From assembly GCA_946479435.1 (NCBI GenBank), contig CAMLFX010000061.1, positions 1 to 19,555 on the forward strand: a stretch of DNA of 19,555 bases, in the 5' to 3' direction. This DNA is from an uncultured Sphingobacteriales bacterium. Its GTDB lineage: Bacteria; Bacteroidota; Bacteroidia; Chitinophagales; Chitinophagaceae. The position numbers and the translations under genes are program-made. The notes beneath the pieces were generated by a model that made no database searches, was not told the DNA's origin, and worked only from the letters and a program-made list of their open reading frames with translations. Below, piece after piece: positions 6,657 through 14,980 of this stretch (positions are counted from its first letter, which is position 1; every line of letters starts with the position of its first letter).

Positions 6657-8495
6657 CTACAAATCAACATCGGGCGCTGTTGCATCGCCTTCATGAGCAT
6701 GAAAATGCGCCCATACAATACGGGCTTTTGAAATGCCTATCACCTTGGTTAGTTCACGTTCCGTAAGTGTTTTTATGTTTTTTACCGAACGGAAAGCCTG
6801 TAGTAACTCTGTAGCTGTTTTTTCGCCAATGCCGGTTATACCTTCCAGTTCGTTTTTGAATGTGCCTTTGCTGCGCGTTTGTCTGTGAAAAGTTATACCA
6901 AAACGGTGTACTTCATCACGTATATAACGTATTAAGAGGTGTACCGGATTGTCGTAAGCCAGTTGCAACGGGTCTCTATCGCCCGGAAAAAAGATAGATT
7001 CTTCTCTTTTGGCCAAACCTACTACAGTCATTTTACCTGTAAGACCCAGCTTTTCTATACTTTCCAACGCTGCGCTCAATTGTCCTTTACCTCCATCTAT
7101 AATAACCAGTTGCGGTAATGGCATATCTTCTTCCTTCAAACGTTTATAACGGCGATATACGACTTCAGCCATTGATGCAAAATCGTTTATACCTTCTACT
7201 GTTTTTACATGATAGTGCCTGTAATCTTTCTTTGAGGGCTGACCGTTTTTAAAACACACCATAGCTGATACAGGGTATGCACCCTGGAAATTGGAATTAT
7301 CGAAGCATTCAATATGGGTGGGTAATGCAGGTAAATGCAAGTCCGCCTGCATTTGAGCTAACACTTTAAAACTATTTTCTTTTGTCTCTTGTGTCAATAG
7401 CAAGGTATCTTTTTTACGAACTTCATCGCGGAATACCTCTGCATTCTTTAGACTTAGATCAAGCAATTTCTTTTTATCGCCTGCCTTCGGAATGGTGATC
7501 TTTAAGTTAGGATCAGTTACAAGAACAGCTATCGGAACAATCACCTCGTTTGCGTTGCTTTGAAAAGTTTCTCTTAACCTGTCCAGGGCTATTGATAATA
7601 TATCTTCATCCTCTTCATCAATTTTCACCTCTACCTGTATGGTTTTGGCATATATGATACTGCCACTTGCCACCATCATATAGTTTACAAAGGCATGTTC
7701 ACCTTCTTTTAATAAAGTAGCTACATCTACATTACCTATATGGGGATTAACAACCGTTGATTTACTCTGATAACTTTGTAACGCTTCAATTTTTTGTCTG
7801 TATATCTCCGCTTTTTCAAACTTCATTTCAGCCGCATAGCCTACCATTTCTTCCTTCAGATACTTCACCACCTCACCGGTGTTCCCCTTCATGATGTACC
7901 TAACCTGTTGCAGCTTTTCAGCATAGTCTTCTTCAGTTTGCAAGCCTTCGCAAGGCCCCATACAATTGCCCAGATGGTATTCTAGACATACTTTAAATTT
8001 ACCTTTTGCAATATTTTGCGGCGTAAGGTTGAGATTACAAGTACGCAAGGGTATATTCTGCTTCACCAAGCCCAGCAACTCTTTTACACGCCATACACCG
8101 GTAAATGGCCCAAGATATTCAGAACCATCACGTATCAACCGCCGGGTGAGGAAAACACGCGGAAAATTTTCTTTTTTAATAACAATGTACGGATATGTCT
8201 TATCATCCTTTAATTCAATATTGTACTTAGGCTGATAGTGTTTGATAAGAGAATTCTCTAGCAAGAAAGCATCATGCTCACTGGTAGTAACCGTGTATTC
8301 TATATTGCTGATAAGAGTAACTAACCGACGGGTTTTATAGTTATCTACCGTTTTATTAAAATAAGAACTCACCCTTTTCCTCAGGTCTTTGGCCTTACCT
8401 ACATAAAGAAGTTCATTATTAGAATCGTAATATTTATAACACCCAGGCTGATGGGGGATGGACGCAGCTATTTTACTATACTCTTCACGGGTCAT
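6657..8495 (-). CDS. uvrC: Excinuclease ABC subunit UvrC
   Basis: Dual-incision nuclease of nucleotide excision repair, acting with UvrA/UvrB on bulky DNA lesions in the cytoplasm. The 612-residue length is normal. The N-terminal GIY-YIG domain has GCYKYYDSNNELLYVGKAKDLRKRV (split here: GCYKYYD at 18-24, YVGKAKDLRKRV at 31-42) for the 3' cut. Cys153, Cys170, Cys178 and Cys182 match the four-Cys cluster (CLEYHLGNCMGPC), a probable iron-sulfur site. The UVR motif is at ~218-240 (AAEMKFEKAEIYRQKIEAL). The RNase H-like 5' nuclease domain shows Asp399 (CFDNSN), Asp467 (IDGGKGQ) and His538 (FGITFHR). Helix-hairpin-helix motifs are at ~550-600 (ITGIGEKTA, VIGISKA). The gene is 17 bases downstream of a lipoprotein gene and probably shares its transcript; no DNA-damage operator is seen. 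Confidence 0.97.
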   Translation of the reverse strand: MTREEYSKIAASIPHQPGCYKYYDSNNELLYVGKAKDLRKRVSSYFNKTVDNYKTRRLVTLISNIEYTVTTSEHDAFLLENSLIKHYQPKYNIELKDDKTYPYIVIKKENFPRVFLTRRLIRDGSEYLGPFTGVWRVKELLGLVKQNIPLRTCNLNLTPQNIAKGKFKVCLEYHLGNCMGPCEGLQTEEDYAEKLQQVRYIMKGNTGEVVKYLKEEMVGYAAEMKFEKAEIYRQKIEALQSYQSKSTVVNPHIGNVDVATLLKEGEHAFVNYMMVASGSIIYAKTIQVEVKIDEEDEDILSIALDRLRETFQSNANEVIVPIAVLVTDPNLKITIPKAGDKKKLLDLSLKNAEVFRDEVRKKDTLLLTQETKENSFKVLAQMQADLHLPALPTHIECFDNSNFQGAYPVSAMVCFKNGQPSKKDYRHYHVKTVEGINDFASMAEVVYRRYKRLKEEDMPLPQLVIIDGGKGQLSAALESIEKLGLTGKMTVVGLAKREESIFFPGDRDPLQLAYDNPVHLLIRYIRDEVHRFGITFHRQTRSKGTFKNELEGITGIGEKTATELLQAFRSVKNIKTLTERELTKVIGISKARIVWAHFHAHEGDATAPDVDL

Positions 8496-8512
8496 TAACT
8501 CAACTCAAATTT

Positions 8513-9091
8513 TTACAAAAATCGGTATTCTATCCTTAACTCCCTCGCTGTGCCAGGACCTGATTTTTCATATTCCTGTATACTGATTATTTTGACCGGC
8601 ATATAAAACAGCTTTTGAGTACGGCTGCTCCATTTACCTTTTTTTTGTGTTTCAATATATATGGACCTTACTTTACTAGAAACATTATCGGCCGATATCT
8701 GGAGCTTGCGCGTATAAAGCTTATCGTCTTTTGCTTCGTAAAAAAAATTATTTGTTTCGGTTGCGTCATCAGGGAAACTTGAAAAATCGTACTTACCTAA
8801 AAATTTCCTATCGCTTATATCCGATTCAATGAACACTCTAAATATCGGTGCCCAATCAAGGTCGTAAGCTGAAACCATTGTGCTATCTACCCTGCCATTC
8901 AGATACACAATTTTCCTAAGCCCAAATGGCTGTCCGTGATACAAGCTCCACTGATCCTGTATAAACTGCTTGATAGAAAAATAAGTTCCGCCACTATTTG
9001 TAATATCATTTTTAACAGCAGGTGCTGAAGGCTTACAGGAAACCACGGTAAAAAGCAGTATTGCTGATAACCAGCAACTGTATCTATACAT
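8513..9091 (-). CDS. Hypothetical lipoprotein
   Basis: Unrecognised 192-residue protein. The N-terminus MYRYSCWLSAILLFTVVSC is a lipoprotein signal with a good lipobox (V-V-S-C, Cys19), followed by a short Pro/Ala/Ser linker. The mature part (~35-192) is mixed alpha/beta, with no Cys and no recognisable catalytic motif. It contains alternating polar/hydrophobic stretches (DKLYTRKLQISADN, SIYIETQ, LFYMPVKIISIQEYE, ELRIEYRFL) that suggest a beta-rich fold. It sits between yqgE (54 bases upstream) and uvrC (17 bases downstream), all on the minus strand, which suggests a three-gene transcript, but the neighbours give no functional hint. The start ATG at 9091 is the only one giving a full signal sequence. 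Confidence 0.8.
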   Translation of the reverse strand: MYRYSCWLSAILLFTVVSCKPSAPAVKNDITNSGGTYFSIKQFIQDQWSLYHGQPFGLRKIVYLNGRVDSTMVSAYDLDWAPIFRVFIESDISDRKFLGKYDFSSFPDDATETNNFFYEAKDDKLYTRKLQISADNVSSKVRSIYIETQKKGKWSSRTQKLFYMPVKIISIQEYEKSGPGTARELRIEYRFL

Positions 9092-9145
9092 ATAAGGTAT
9101 TATTGCACGCTAAGTTAATAAAACAACACACCGGAAGTGCTTAAA

Positions 9146-9730
9146 TTAATTCAGTTGCGGATTGATTGGCAAATTGATGAGGTATTCATATTCTTTCCCG
9201 AGGCTACGGATCGATTCGCGCCACATATTATCGGTCTCTGTTTCAAAAAGAATGTGTGGCGCAAAATCTGTTACAATCCATGAGCGTTGGTCAACTTCCT
9301 CCTGCAACTGCCCGGGCGACCAACCAGAATACCCTACAAACAATTGCAGAGTATCTGCATCATAAGTATTACCCGCCAATATTGCTTGCAACACTTCGTA
9401 AGAGCCTCCCCAATACACAGTGTCCGTAATCTGATTGCCACCCAAAACATCGGGCAAGCGGTGAATCATGTGTAAAGTATCTGTTTGTACAGGCCCGCCC
9501 TGGTTAACAACCAATGTGGCTGCACTTATCTCGGGCAGCAAGTCGCCTATCATTATATCGGTACGGTTGTTTAGCACGAAGCCGACAGTACCGTCCTCGC
9601 CGTGTTCGCATAACAACACAACAGAACGTGAAAAATTTGCATCGGCAAGAAATGGGTCGGCTATCAGCAGCTTACCAGTGCCAATTTCATGATTGTTGTA
9701 CACCGGCCTGTTAAAATCTAAAATGCTCAT
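9146..9730 (-). CDS. yqgE: YqgE/AlgH family protein
   Basis: Member of the DUF179 (YqgE/AlgH) family, small cytoplasmic proteins of uncertain function; in Pseudomonas AlgH was linked to alginate regulation. The 194 residues are typical in length. Diagnostic motifs are GKLLIADPFLADANFSRSVV (19-38), LLCEHGEDGTVGFVLNNRT (39-57), GGPVQTDTLHMIHR and the C-terminal GYSGWSPGQLQEEV. It starts the minus-strand group yqgE, lipoprotein, uvrC and is divergent from the ZIP transporter gene. A near-consensus motif with a 3-base spacer (TAATATTTG, around 9766-9774) lies ~36 bases upstream; no exact promoter match is seen. Confidence 0.93.
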   Translation of the reverse strand: MSILDFNRPVYNNHEIGTGKLLIADPFLADANFSRSVVLLCEHGEDGTVGFVLNNRTDIMIGDLLPEISAATLVVNQGGPVQTDTLHMIHRLPDVLGGNQITDTVYWGGSYEVLQAILAGNTYDADTLQLFVGYSGWSPGQLQEEVDQRSWIVTDFAPHILFETETDNMWRESIRSLGKEYEYLINLPINPQLN

Positions 9731-9847
9731 CTGGTTTTAAAATTACTAACACACAGTTTTTAAAACAAATATTAGAAAATTGAAACCCGTTGTTGTTTTC
9801 GAAATATACCGATAGCATATTATTAATAAGCATTAGTTAAAAGGGTG

Positions 9848-9855
9848 TACTTTTG
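9848..9855 (+). promoter_or_regulatory. Bacteroidota-type -7 motif TACTTTTG for the ZIP/TraB operon
   Basis: TACTTTTG exactly matches TAnnTTTG and ends 19 bases before ATG 9875. It overlaps the region of an upstream in-frame GTG at 9845, arguing that translation starts at 9875. No clear -33 TTG is visible at the usual distance. Confidence 0.5.
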
Positions 9856-9874
9856 CAATCTGCAACGCGCTTTT

Positions 9875-10600
9875 ATGCTGTATAACATATTGTTATTCCT
9901 CATCACTTTTGCCGGAGGTACCATTCCATTGTGGACAAGCCGCTTAGGAGATAAGCAAATGCACCTGTTACTGGCTTTTTCAGGATCTTTTTTGCTGAGC
10001 ATTACTTTTTTGCATCTGCTACCCGAAACATTTGAAGAACTAAACGCGCAAGCAGGCTTTTTGCTATTGGGCGGCTTTTTTTTACAATTGCTTATACAGC
10101 GCTTTACACATGGTGTTGAGCATGGCCATGTGCATGTACACCCCACCCACAATGAACACCATATTCCGCTGGCTTCAATATTAACAGGTTTGAGTGTGCA
10201 TGCTTTTATGGAAGGATTACCACTTGGCTTCAATTACCGTATGGGCGCAACTGCGCCATCGCTATATATGGCGGTGGCAGCACATAAAATACCCGAAGCC
10301 ATGCTTGCAGCGATGCTGGTATCGGCCACCAGTGGCAAAGCAAAGGCATTAGGCGTGCTTTTTGGGTTTTCGGCAATAACACCTTTATCAAGCATATTGG
10401 CCACACTACTTGGCCACAAGTACTATTTCATGTCGCAGGCTATTATTGTGCTTATACCTGTTGTTGCCGGAGCTTTTATACATATATCTACCACTATATT
10501 TTTTGAGAGCGGCACTAGACAACATATGCTTACCTGGCAAAAAATAGTAGCCATGATAATAGGAGTTGGCATAGGATTAGCTACCCTAATATTCGAGTAA
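9875..10600 (+). CDS. ZIP family divalent metal transporter
   Basis: Inner-membrane metal permease that imports divalent cations such as zinc, manganese or iron. From ATG 9875 it has 241 residues and about eight hydrophobic segments. The metal site motifs are present: HAFMEG (109-114) and HKIPEA (137-142), matching the HxxxEG/HxxPEx pairs of ZupT/GufA-type ZIPs. Between the third and fourth segments is a His-rich loop, residues 79-96 (8 His in HGVEHGHVHVHPTHNEHH), a typical cytoplasmic metal-sensing loop. An in-frame GTG at 9845 would extend it by 10 residues, but a promoter motif sits there, so 9875 is preferred. TraB/GumN follows after 9 bases, a likely operon. The substrate metal cannot be read from the sequence. 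Confidence 0.92.
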   Translation: MLYNILLFLITFAGGTIPLWTSRLGDKQMHLLLAFSGSFLLSITFLHLLPETFEELNAQAGFLLLGGFFLQLLIQRFTHGVEHGHVHVHPTHNEHHIPLASILTGLSVHAFMEGLPLGFNYRMGATAPSLYMAVAAHKIPEAMLAAMLVSATSGKAKALGVLFGFSAITPLSSILATLLGHKYYFMSQAIIVLIPVVAGAFIHISTTIFFESGTRQHMLTWQKIVAMIIGVGIGLATLIFE

Positions 10601-10609
10601 CCTCATTGC

Positions 10610-11482
10610 ATGAAGAAATTATTTCTTTACCTGTCAGCTTTTGTACTATGCTTTTTTAGTATAAAAGCCAGTGCCCAACCCGATGTACGCAACGGGAGAT
10701 CGCTATTATGGCGCATTAGCAGTAAAAACCTGCGAGACGCGTCCTATTTATTCGGTACGATTCATCTTATTTGCCCCGAAGATTATGTATGGACACCTGT
10801 AATGGCGCAAAGCTTGCATAATAGCCGGGAATTATGCCTTGAGCTGGATATGGATGATGACGGCCTGACAATGGAAATAGCTATGGGCATGCTGGATAAT
10901 TCCGGCAAAAAACTAAGCGACTATTTTACAGATGAGGAATACAATAAACTAAAACAAATTGTTGCTGACAGCCTGGGTATGGATATAGCGCAATTTGAAC
11001 CGATGAAACCCGCTGTAATACAATCAATATTAACTTCCTTACTTGCAGATTGTAAAACACCTTTATCCTACGAGGCAAATATTACAGATATTGCCAAAAA
11101 TGAGCATAAAGAAATAAGTGGCCTTGAAACTGCAGCGCAGCAACTTGAACTTTTTGATAATCTTGCTGCCGACAGTGTAGTAAAAGACATAAATGAAACT
11201 ATTGATGACCTTGAAAAACAAAAAAAAGAGTATCGCAAACTAATACAGGTTTATAAAAAGCAAGACCTTCCTCACTTGCATGCATTAATACAACAATCGA
11301 AAGATATTGACCTGACGGGATTCTTAGATAGCAGAAACCAAAAATGGATAGAGAAAATAATAGAGAAAATGGATCAGCATTCCGTTTTCTTTGCGGTAGG
11401 TGCAGGACATCTTTGGGGAGAAAAAGGTGTTATTAATCTGCTAAGGGAACAAGGTTATACCGTGGAACCAATACTTAAATAA
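10610..11482 (+). CDS. TraB/GumN family exported protein
   Basis: Secreted member of the TraB/GumN superfamily (290 residues), whose Tiki relatives in animals are metal-dependent proteases. A signal peptide covers residues 1-22 (MKKLFLYLSAF…KASA-Q). Family marks are LFGTIH with His52, CLELD (76-80), SGLET (170-174), RNQKW (242-246) and AVGAGHLWGEKG with His267. The two motif histidines are the expected metal ligands. A coiled-coil-like charged region is at ~190-215. It starts 9 bases after the ZIP transporter stop, implying co-translation and a possible metal link (inference). It is convergent with the next gene, with only 2 bases between the stops. Function in Bacteroidota is not established. 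Confidence 0.92.
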   Translation: MKKLFLYLSAFVLCFFSIKASAQPDVRNGRSLLWRISSKNLRDASYLFGTIHLICPEDYVWTPVMAQSLHNSRELCLELDMDDDGLTMEIAMGMLDNSGKKLSDYFTDEEYNKLKQIVADSLGMDIAQFEPMKPAVIQSILTSLLADCKTPLSYEANITDIAKNEHKEISGLETAAQQLELFDNLAADSVVKDINETIDDLEKQKKEYRKLIQVYKKQDLPHLHALIQQSKDIDLTGFLDSRNQKWIEKIIEKMDQHSVFFAVGAGHLWGEKGVINLLREQGYTVEPILK

Positions 11483-11484
11483 AT

Positions 11485-12615
11485 CTAATTGATAGTGCCC
11501 GGATCATTCAGGCTTAACTTTTCTTTTTTGGCCACATAACTATTACGCAGCGTACGAAGTATAAAGAACAATAAGCAAGCGGACAGGAATAGAATTGTTA
11601 TTGCCAGTGCAGGGTTCAAACCTTCCAACAGCCAGGCTAAAACAAGTAAAAAGATATTTGCAGATATCATGATACCAACTGCCTGTAAATGCGAACAGCC
11701 AAGATCGAGCAAGTAATGATGCATGTGCGTTCTATCGGCAAGGAAGGGTGGCCTGCCCTTACGCAACCTTGAAAAGAAAACCCTGAAACAATCGAAAAGA
11801 GGAATTGATAAAACGCCTACACTAATAGTAAACATTGAGCCGGGGGTATGCATCAGCGACGCGATAGGGGCACCGGGTGTATAACCACCCAAACACATAA
11901 CACATAATACTATAAGCGTAAAACCTATCAGGAGTGACCCTGTATCGCCCATAAAAATGCGGGCAGGTGTTATATTATACTTTAAAAACCCTATGATAGC
12001 GCCAGTCATAGTAAAAGCTATACAAGCAGAGCCTTCACGGCCTTCCATAAACAGCAATATACCAAAGCAAAAAGATGAAAGCACACCCATAGAGCCTGCC
12101 AACCAGTTGATACCATCAATAAGATTAAATGCATTAGTAAAAAATAAATAAAGGCTACCTGTAAGCGCTACACTGAACAAATAAGGTAACTCTTCAATGC
12201 CAAATATGCCGTGAAAGCTTTCTATACGAATATCAGCACCAAATATAATAATAGCTACGGGTACCAATTGAGCCGTTAATTTTTTCATAGCACGTAATGC
12301 TATTAGATCGTCGGTCATACCTACAAGAAAAAATATAGCCGAAGCTGCAACTATGTAGTTCCATTTGCTGTATATCTCCCAGTTTTTGAAAAAATGAATA
12401 AACAAAGAAGTGCTGATAAGATAAGCGAAAAATATACCTATTCCACCTAGGTTTGAAATGGTACGACGTTCATGCACCTTTCTGAAATTATCAGGTAGGT
12501 CAAAAAGCCTTTTACGGTTAGCTATATATATTATCTGTGGTATTGTAAACAGACTAATTGCCAAGCTAGTGGTAAAGGATATAAGGTATTCTATATAACT
12601 TGGCAATGTTATCAT
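11485..12615 (-). CDS. MraY/WecA-family undecaprenyl-phosphate sugar-1-phosphate transferase
   Basis: Polytopic inner-membrane enzyme (376 residues, ~10-11 hydrophobic segments). It transfers a HexNAc-1-phosphate from a UDP sugar to undecaprenyl phosphate and so starts a surface glycan (O-antigen, capsule or similar). Motifs in order: NLGGIGIF (55-62), the Mg-binding DD in MTDDLIAL (100-107), NAFNLIDGINWLAG (161-174), FMGDTGSLLIGF (221-232) and the sugar-specificity loop ADRTHMHHYLLDLG (293-306), a WecA-like HxHH pattern rather than that of MraY. The gene lies 30 bases downstream of meaB and converges on TraB/GumN. There is no surrounding polysaccharide cluster; only the O-antigen ligase-like gene is nearby. 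It is WecA-like rather than the peptidoglycan MraY, which normally lies in the dcw cluster. Confidence 0.93.
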   Translation of the reverse strand: MITLPSYIEYLISFTTSLAISLFTIPQIIYIANRKRLFDLPDNFRKVHERRTISNLGGIGIFFAYLISTSLFIHFFKNWEIYSKWNYIVAASAIFFLVGMTDDLIALRAMKKLTAQLVPVAIIIFGADIRIESFHGIFGIEELPYLFSVALTGSLYLFFTNAFNLIDGINWLAGSMGVLSSFCFGILLFMEGREGSACIAFTMTGAIIGFLKYNITPARIFMGDTGSLLIGFTLIVLCVMCLGGYTPGAPIASLMHTPGSMFTISVGVLSIPLFDCFRVFFSRLRKGRPPFLADRTHMHHYLLDLGCSHLQAVGIMISANIFLLVLAWLLEGLNPALAITILFLSACLLFFILRTLRNSYVAKKEKLSLNDPGTIN

Positions 12616-12645
12616 ATTCCGGTATAAAGCTATAATGCCTGTATA

Positions 12646-13569
12646 TTATTTGCTGGGAGTTACAAATTTGTTCGTAAAGCTATACATATTAAAACCAGGT
12701 TGTTGTAGTTCCTCAGTTAATTTTTTCTTTAGTTCTCTTTTATCTATATCTCCCATACGCTTGGCCTGTATTATTTGCCAGCTTTTTTCTGTTAGCAGGT
12801 GTAGTCTTCTTTCATCAATTTTATTATGCTTAGCTAAAAACTGTTCTATAGCATTTGCCACTTCATCTATTCCTTTTTGCTCAGTAGCTACGGTTTTCAG
12901 TACCGGCACTTCACTGTCATCACCCGCTTTTTCATGAGCCATTATCCGCAAGTTGCGGTACAGTGACTCAGCAGCATCCCGGTCAGCCTTATTTACTACA
13001 AATATGTCTGCAATTTCCATTATGCCGGCCTTTATGGTTTGTATCTCATCCCCAGCTTCAGGCACCAGCGTTACAACAGTACAGTCAGCCAGGCCTGCTA
13101 TTTCCACCTCACTTTGCCCTACGCCTACGGTTTCTACCATTACCAAATCGAATGGGGCATGTTTCATAAGATCTGTAATCTCAATGATTTTAGGGTTCAA
13201 CCCTCCTAATGCGCCCCTGCTGGCCAGTGAGCGTATAAAAACATTAGGATGTGTGTAAAACTCACTCATTCGTATCCTGTCTCCCAGCAGTGCCCCAAAA
13301 TTGAATGGCGAAGAAGGATCAACTGCTACAACGGCTATTTTTTTCCCTTTATTCAGCCAAAAATGAAGTAAGGCATTTACCAGGGTGCTTTTACCAGCGC
13401 CCGGAGGACCCGTTATACCTACAACTTGCGCGTGGTGCGTATTACTTAAATGCTGTAATATGTCCGCATAGCCCGGCAGTTCGTTTTCTACCCAGGTAAT
13501 ACCCCGTGCCAATGCAGCATAGTCACCATTTTGAATTTGCGAAAGAAGAGTTTTTATCTTGTCCTGCAC
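12646..13569 (-). CDS. meaB: Methylmalonyl-CoA mutase-associated GTPase MeaB
   Basis: G3E-family GTPase that chaperones B12-dependent methylmalonyl-CoA mutase, protecting and reloading its cofactor. The 307 residues carry the P-loop GPPGAGKST (54-62), the switch region VDPSSPFNFGALLGDRIRM (83-101), VETVGVGQSE (145-154) with the metal- or GTP-sensing Glu, and the base-specificity NKAD (193-196). The usual SPF(T)GG reads SPFNFG here, a small change. The C-terminal helical part (~240-307) is the dimerisation region. The mutase genes are not in the window; meaB often lies near them. It is divergent from the O-antigen ligase-like gene (45 bases apart), and an exact TATTTTTG motif lies on the minus strand ~50 bases upstream, inside the first codons of that neighbour. 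The older name for this family is ArgK. Confidence 0.95.
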   Translation of the reverse strand: MQDKIKTLLSQIQNGDYAALARGITWVENELPGYADILQHLSNTHHAQVVGITGPPGAGKSTLVNALLHFWLNKGKKIAVVAVDPSSPFNFGALLGDRIRMSEFYTHPNVFIRSLASRGALGGLNPKIIEITDLMKHAPFDLVMVETVGVGQSEVEIAGLADCTVVTLVPEAGDEIQTIKAGIMEIADIFVVNKADRDAAESLYRNLRIMAHEKAGDDSEVPVLKTVATEQKGIDEVANAIEQFLAKHNKIDERRLHLLTEKSWQIIQAKRMGDIDKRELKKKLTEELQQPGFNMYSFTNKFVTPSK

Positions 13570-13614
13570 TAAAATTGTTTTATGTTCGTTTATTGAATGT
13601 ACTAACTGTGCGCT

Positions 13615-14892
13615 GTGGGCAAAAATAATTTTATAAATGATAAACTGCTATCCAAAACCAATATAGCTATTGTATGTATGATAGCCATGGTGGCAGGCTT
13701 CTTATTTTCGCGAGCTATACTTTCTATTTCTATGATGGTGTTAGGTGCCACTACCTTATGGAATATAAACCCTAAAAGGTGGCTGCAGCAAAAATGGTGG
13801 TTATTAGGTGTAGCCTGGGTTGGCATGTATGCACTTTCGTATTTCTGGTGCATTGACAAAGCCTACTGGGGCAGGCATATGGAAGTGAAACTACCCATTC
13901 TTTTGTTACCACTAGCCTTTTCATTTCTACCGGCTTTTTCTATAAAACAATTAACCTGGTTCACAGTAATAAGTGGTTGCTTACTATTAGGGGGTACTAT
14001 TTACAGCGTTTACCCATTAGTGCAGCACCTTAACTACTATATTGAACAATACCATATAGCACACACATTGCCAACGCCAGCCGAAAACGACCATATACGC
14101 TTTAGCCTGTGTATTGACCTCTTTTTTGTATGGTGCGCCTATTTGTGGCCCAAACTGCAAACCAGAAGTACCAAATGGTTTGTTATCATCGTAATGGTAG
14201 CATCAGGTATATACCTGCATCTACTGGCTGCGCGTACAGGTCTATTATTATGGTACCTATTCATGGTGATGTGGGCAATTTACATTGGTTTAAAAAAGAA
14301 TAAAATTTTAGGCATTGGTGTACTTGCTGCCCTATTTATTACGGGCATAGTAATGGTAAAATACATACCTACCCTTAGCAAACGTGTAGATTATCAATTT
14401 TACAGCTATGAAAAATATAAGGAAGGCGATAAAACCGGCCATTACAGCGACATCGGGAGGCTTATCTCATACGATATAGCATTAAAGCTGATTATGCAGC
14501 ACCCATTTCTCGGTGTGAGTACAGGCGATATGATGGCGGAGATGAAAAAAGGTTATATAAAATGGTATCCGCAGGTACATGAAGAGCGTCAACTTTTGCC
14601 ACACAACCAGTTTCTGATAGTATGCCTTGCTTGTGGCATACCTGCCATGCTTATATTCATTCTTTGGATACTTGCCCCTTTACGGCTTTTAAAGAAAAAC
14701 AGCAGGGAAAGCTTTTTCTTTTTTGCTGTCTGGATATCGACATTGCTGCCCTTATTATTTGAACCTATGCTGGAAATTCAATTCGGCCTGTTCGTATATT
14801 TGTTTTTCCTGCTATTGCAGAAACATGCTTTAGTACATGCTCCGGATAAAGGAAGCAATATACAACGTGACGAACCTATACCCAATCTTTGA
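13615..14892 (+). CDS. O-antigen ligase / polymerase-like membrane protein (Wzy_C family)
   Basis: Polytopic inner-membrane protein (425 residues, about 10-12 hydrophobic segments) of the O-antigen ligase/polymerase superfamily, which joins or polymerises lipid-linked glycans on the periplasmic side. Family marks: AARTGLLLWY (205-214) resembling the SRT motif, the large periplasmic loop ~252-325 with DIGRLISYDIALKLI (279-293) and HPFLGV (296-301), and PHNQFLIVCLACG (329-341). The start is probably GTG 13615, since nearby ATG triplets in the frame (13582, 13597) run into stops; ATG 13678 is a later option that would remove the N-terminal cytoplasmic part. It could be WaaL-like, Wzy-like or a protein O-glycosylation ligase; sequence alone does not decide. 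CoaX follows 88 bases later. Confidence 0.85.
   Translation: MGKNNFINDKLLSKTNIAIVCMIAMVAGFLFSRAILSISMMVLGATTLWNINPKRWLQQKWWLLGVAWVGMYALSYFWCIDKAYWGRHMEVKLPILLLPLAFSFLPAFSIKQLTWFTVISGCLLLGGTIYSVYPLVQHLNYYIEQYHIAHTLPTPAENDHIRFSLCIDLFFVWCAYLWPKLQTRSTKWFVIIVMVASGIYLHLLAARTGLLLWYLFMVMWAIYIGLKKNKILGIGVLAALFITGIVMVKYIPTLSKRVDYQFYSYEKYKEGDKTGHYSDIGRLISYDIALKLIMQHPFLGVSTGDMMAEMKKGYIKWYPQVHEERQLLPHNQFLIVCLACGIPAMLIFILWILAPLRLLKKNSRESFFFFAVWISTLLPLLFEPMLEIQFGLFVYLFFLLLQKHALVHAPDKGSNIQRDEPIPNL
13620..13627 (-). promoter_or_regulatory. Bacteroidota-type -7 motif TATTTTTG for meaB
   Basis: Minus strand TATTTTTG, an exact TAnnTTTG match, 50 bases before the meaB ATG at 13569. It lies within the first few codons of the divergent gene if that gene starts at GTG 13615, so the two transcription units would overlap. 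Confidence 0.4.
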
Positions 14893-14980
14893 GTAAAACT
14901 CATATCATTATTTACCACAATTGTTTATTTGATAACATTTTTCACTATTTTGGGCAGTATCATTCTAAATATACACAGCA

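Noticed and set aside
9823..10233. Minus-strand open frame opposite the ZIP gene
   Set aside because: Cys/Ser/Lys-rich composition without a domain; the ZIP frame carries conserved metal motifs.
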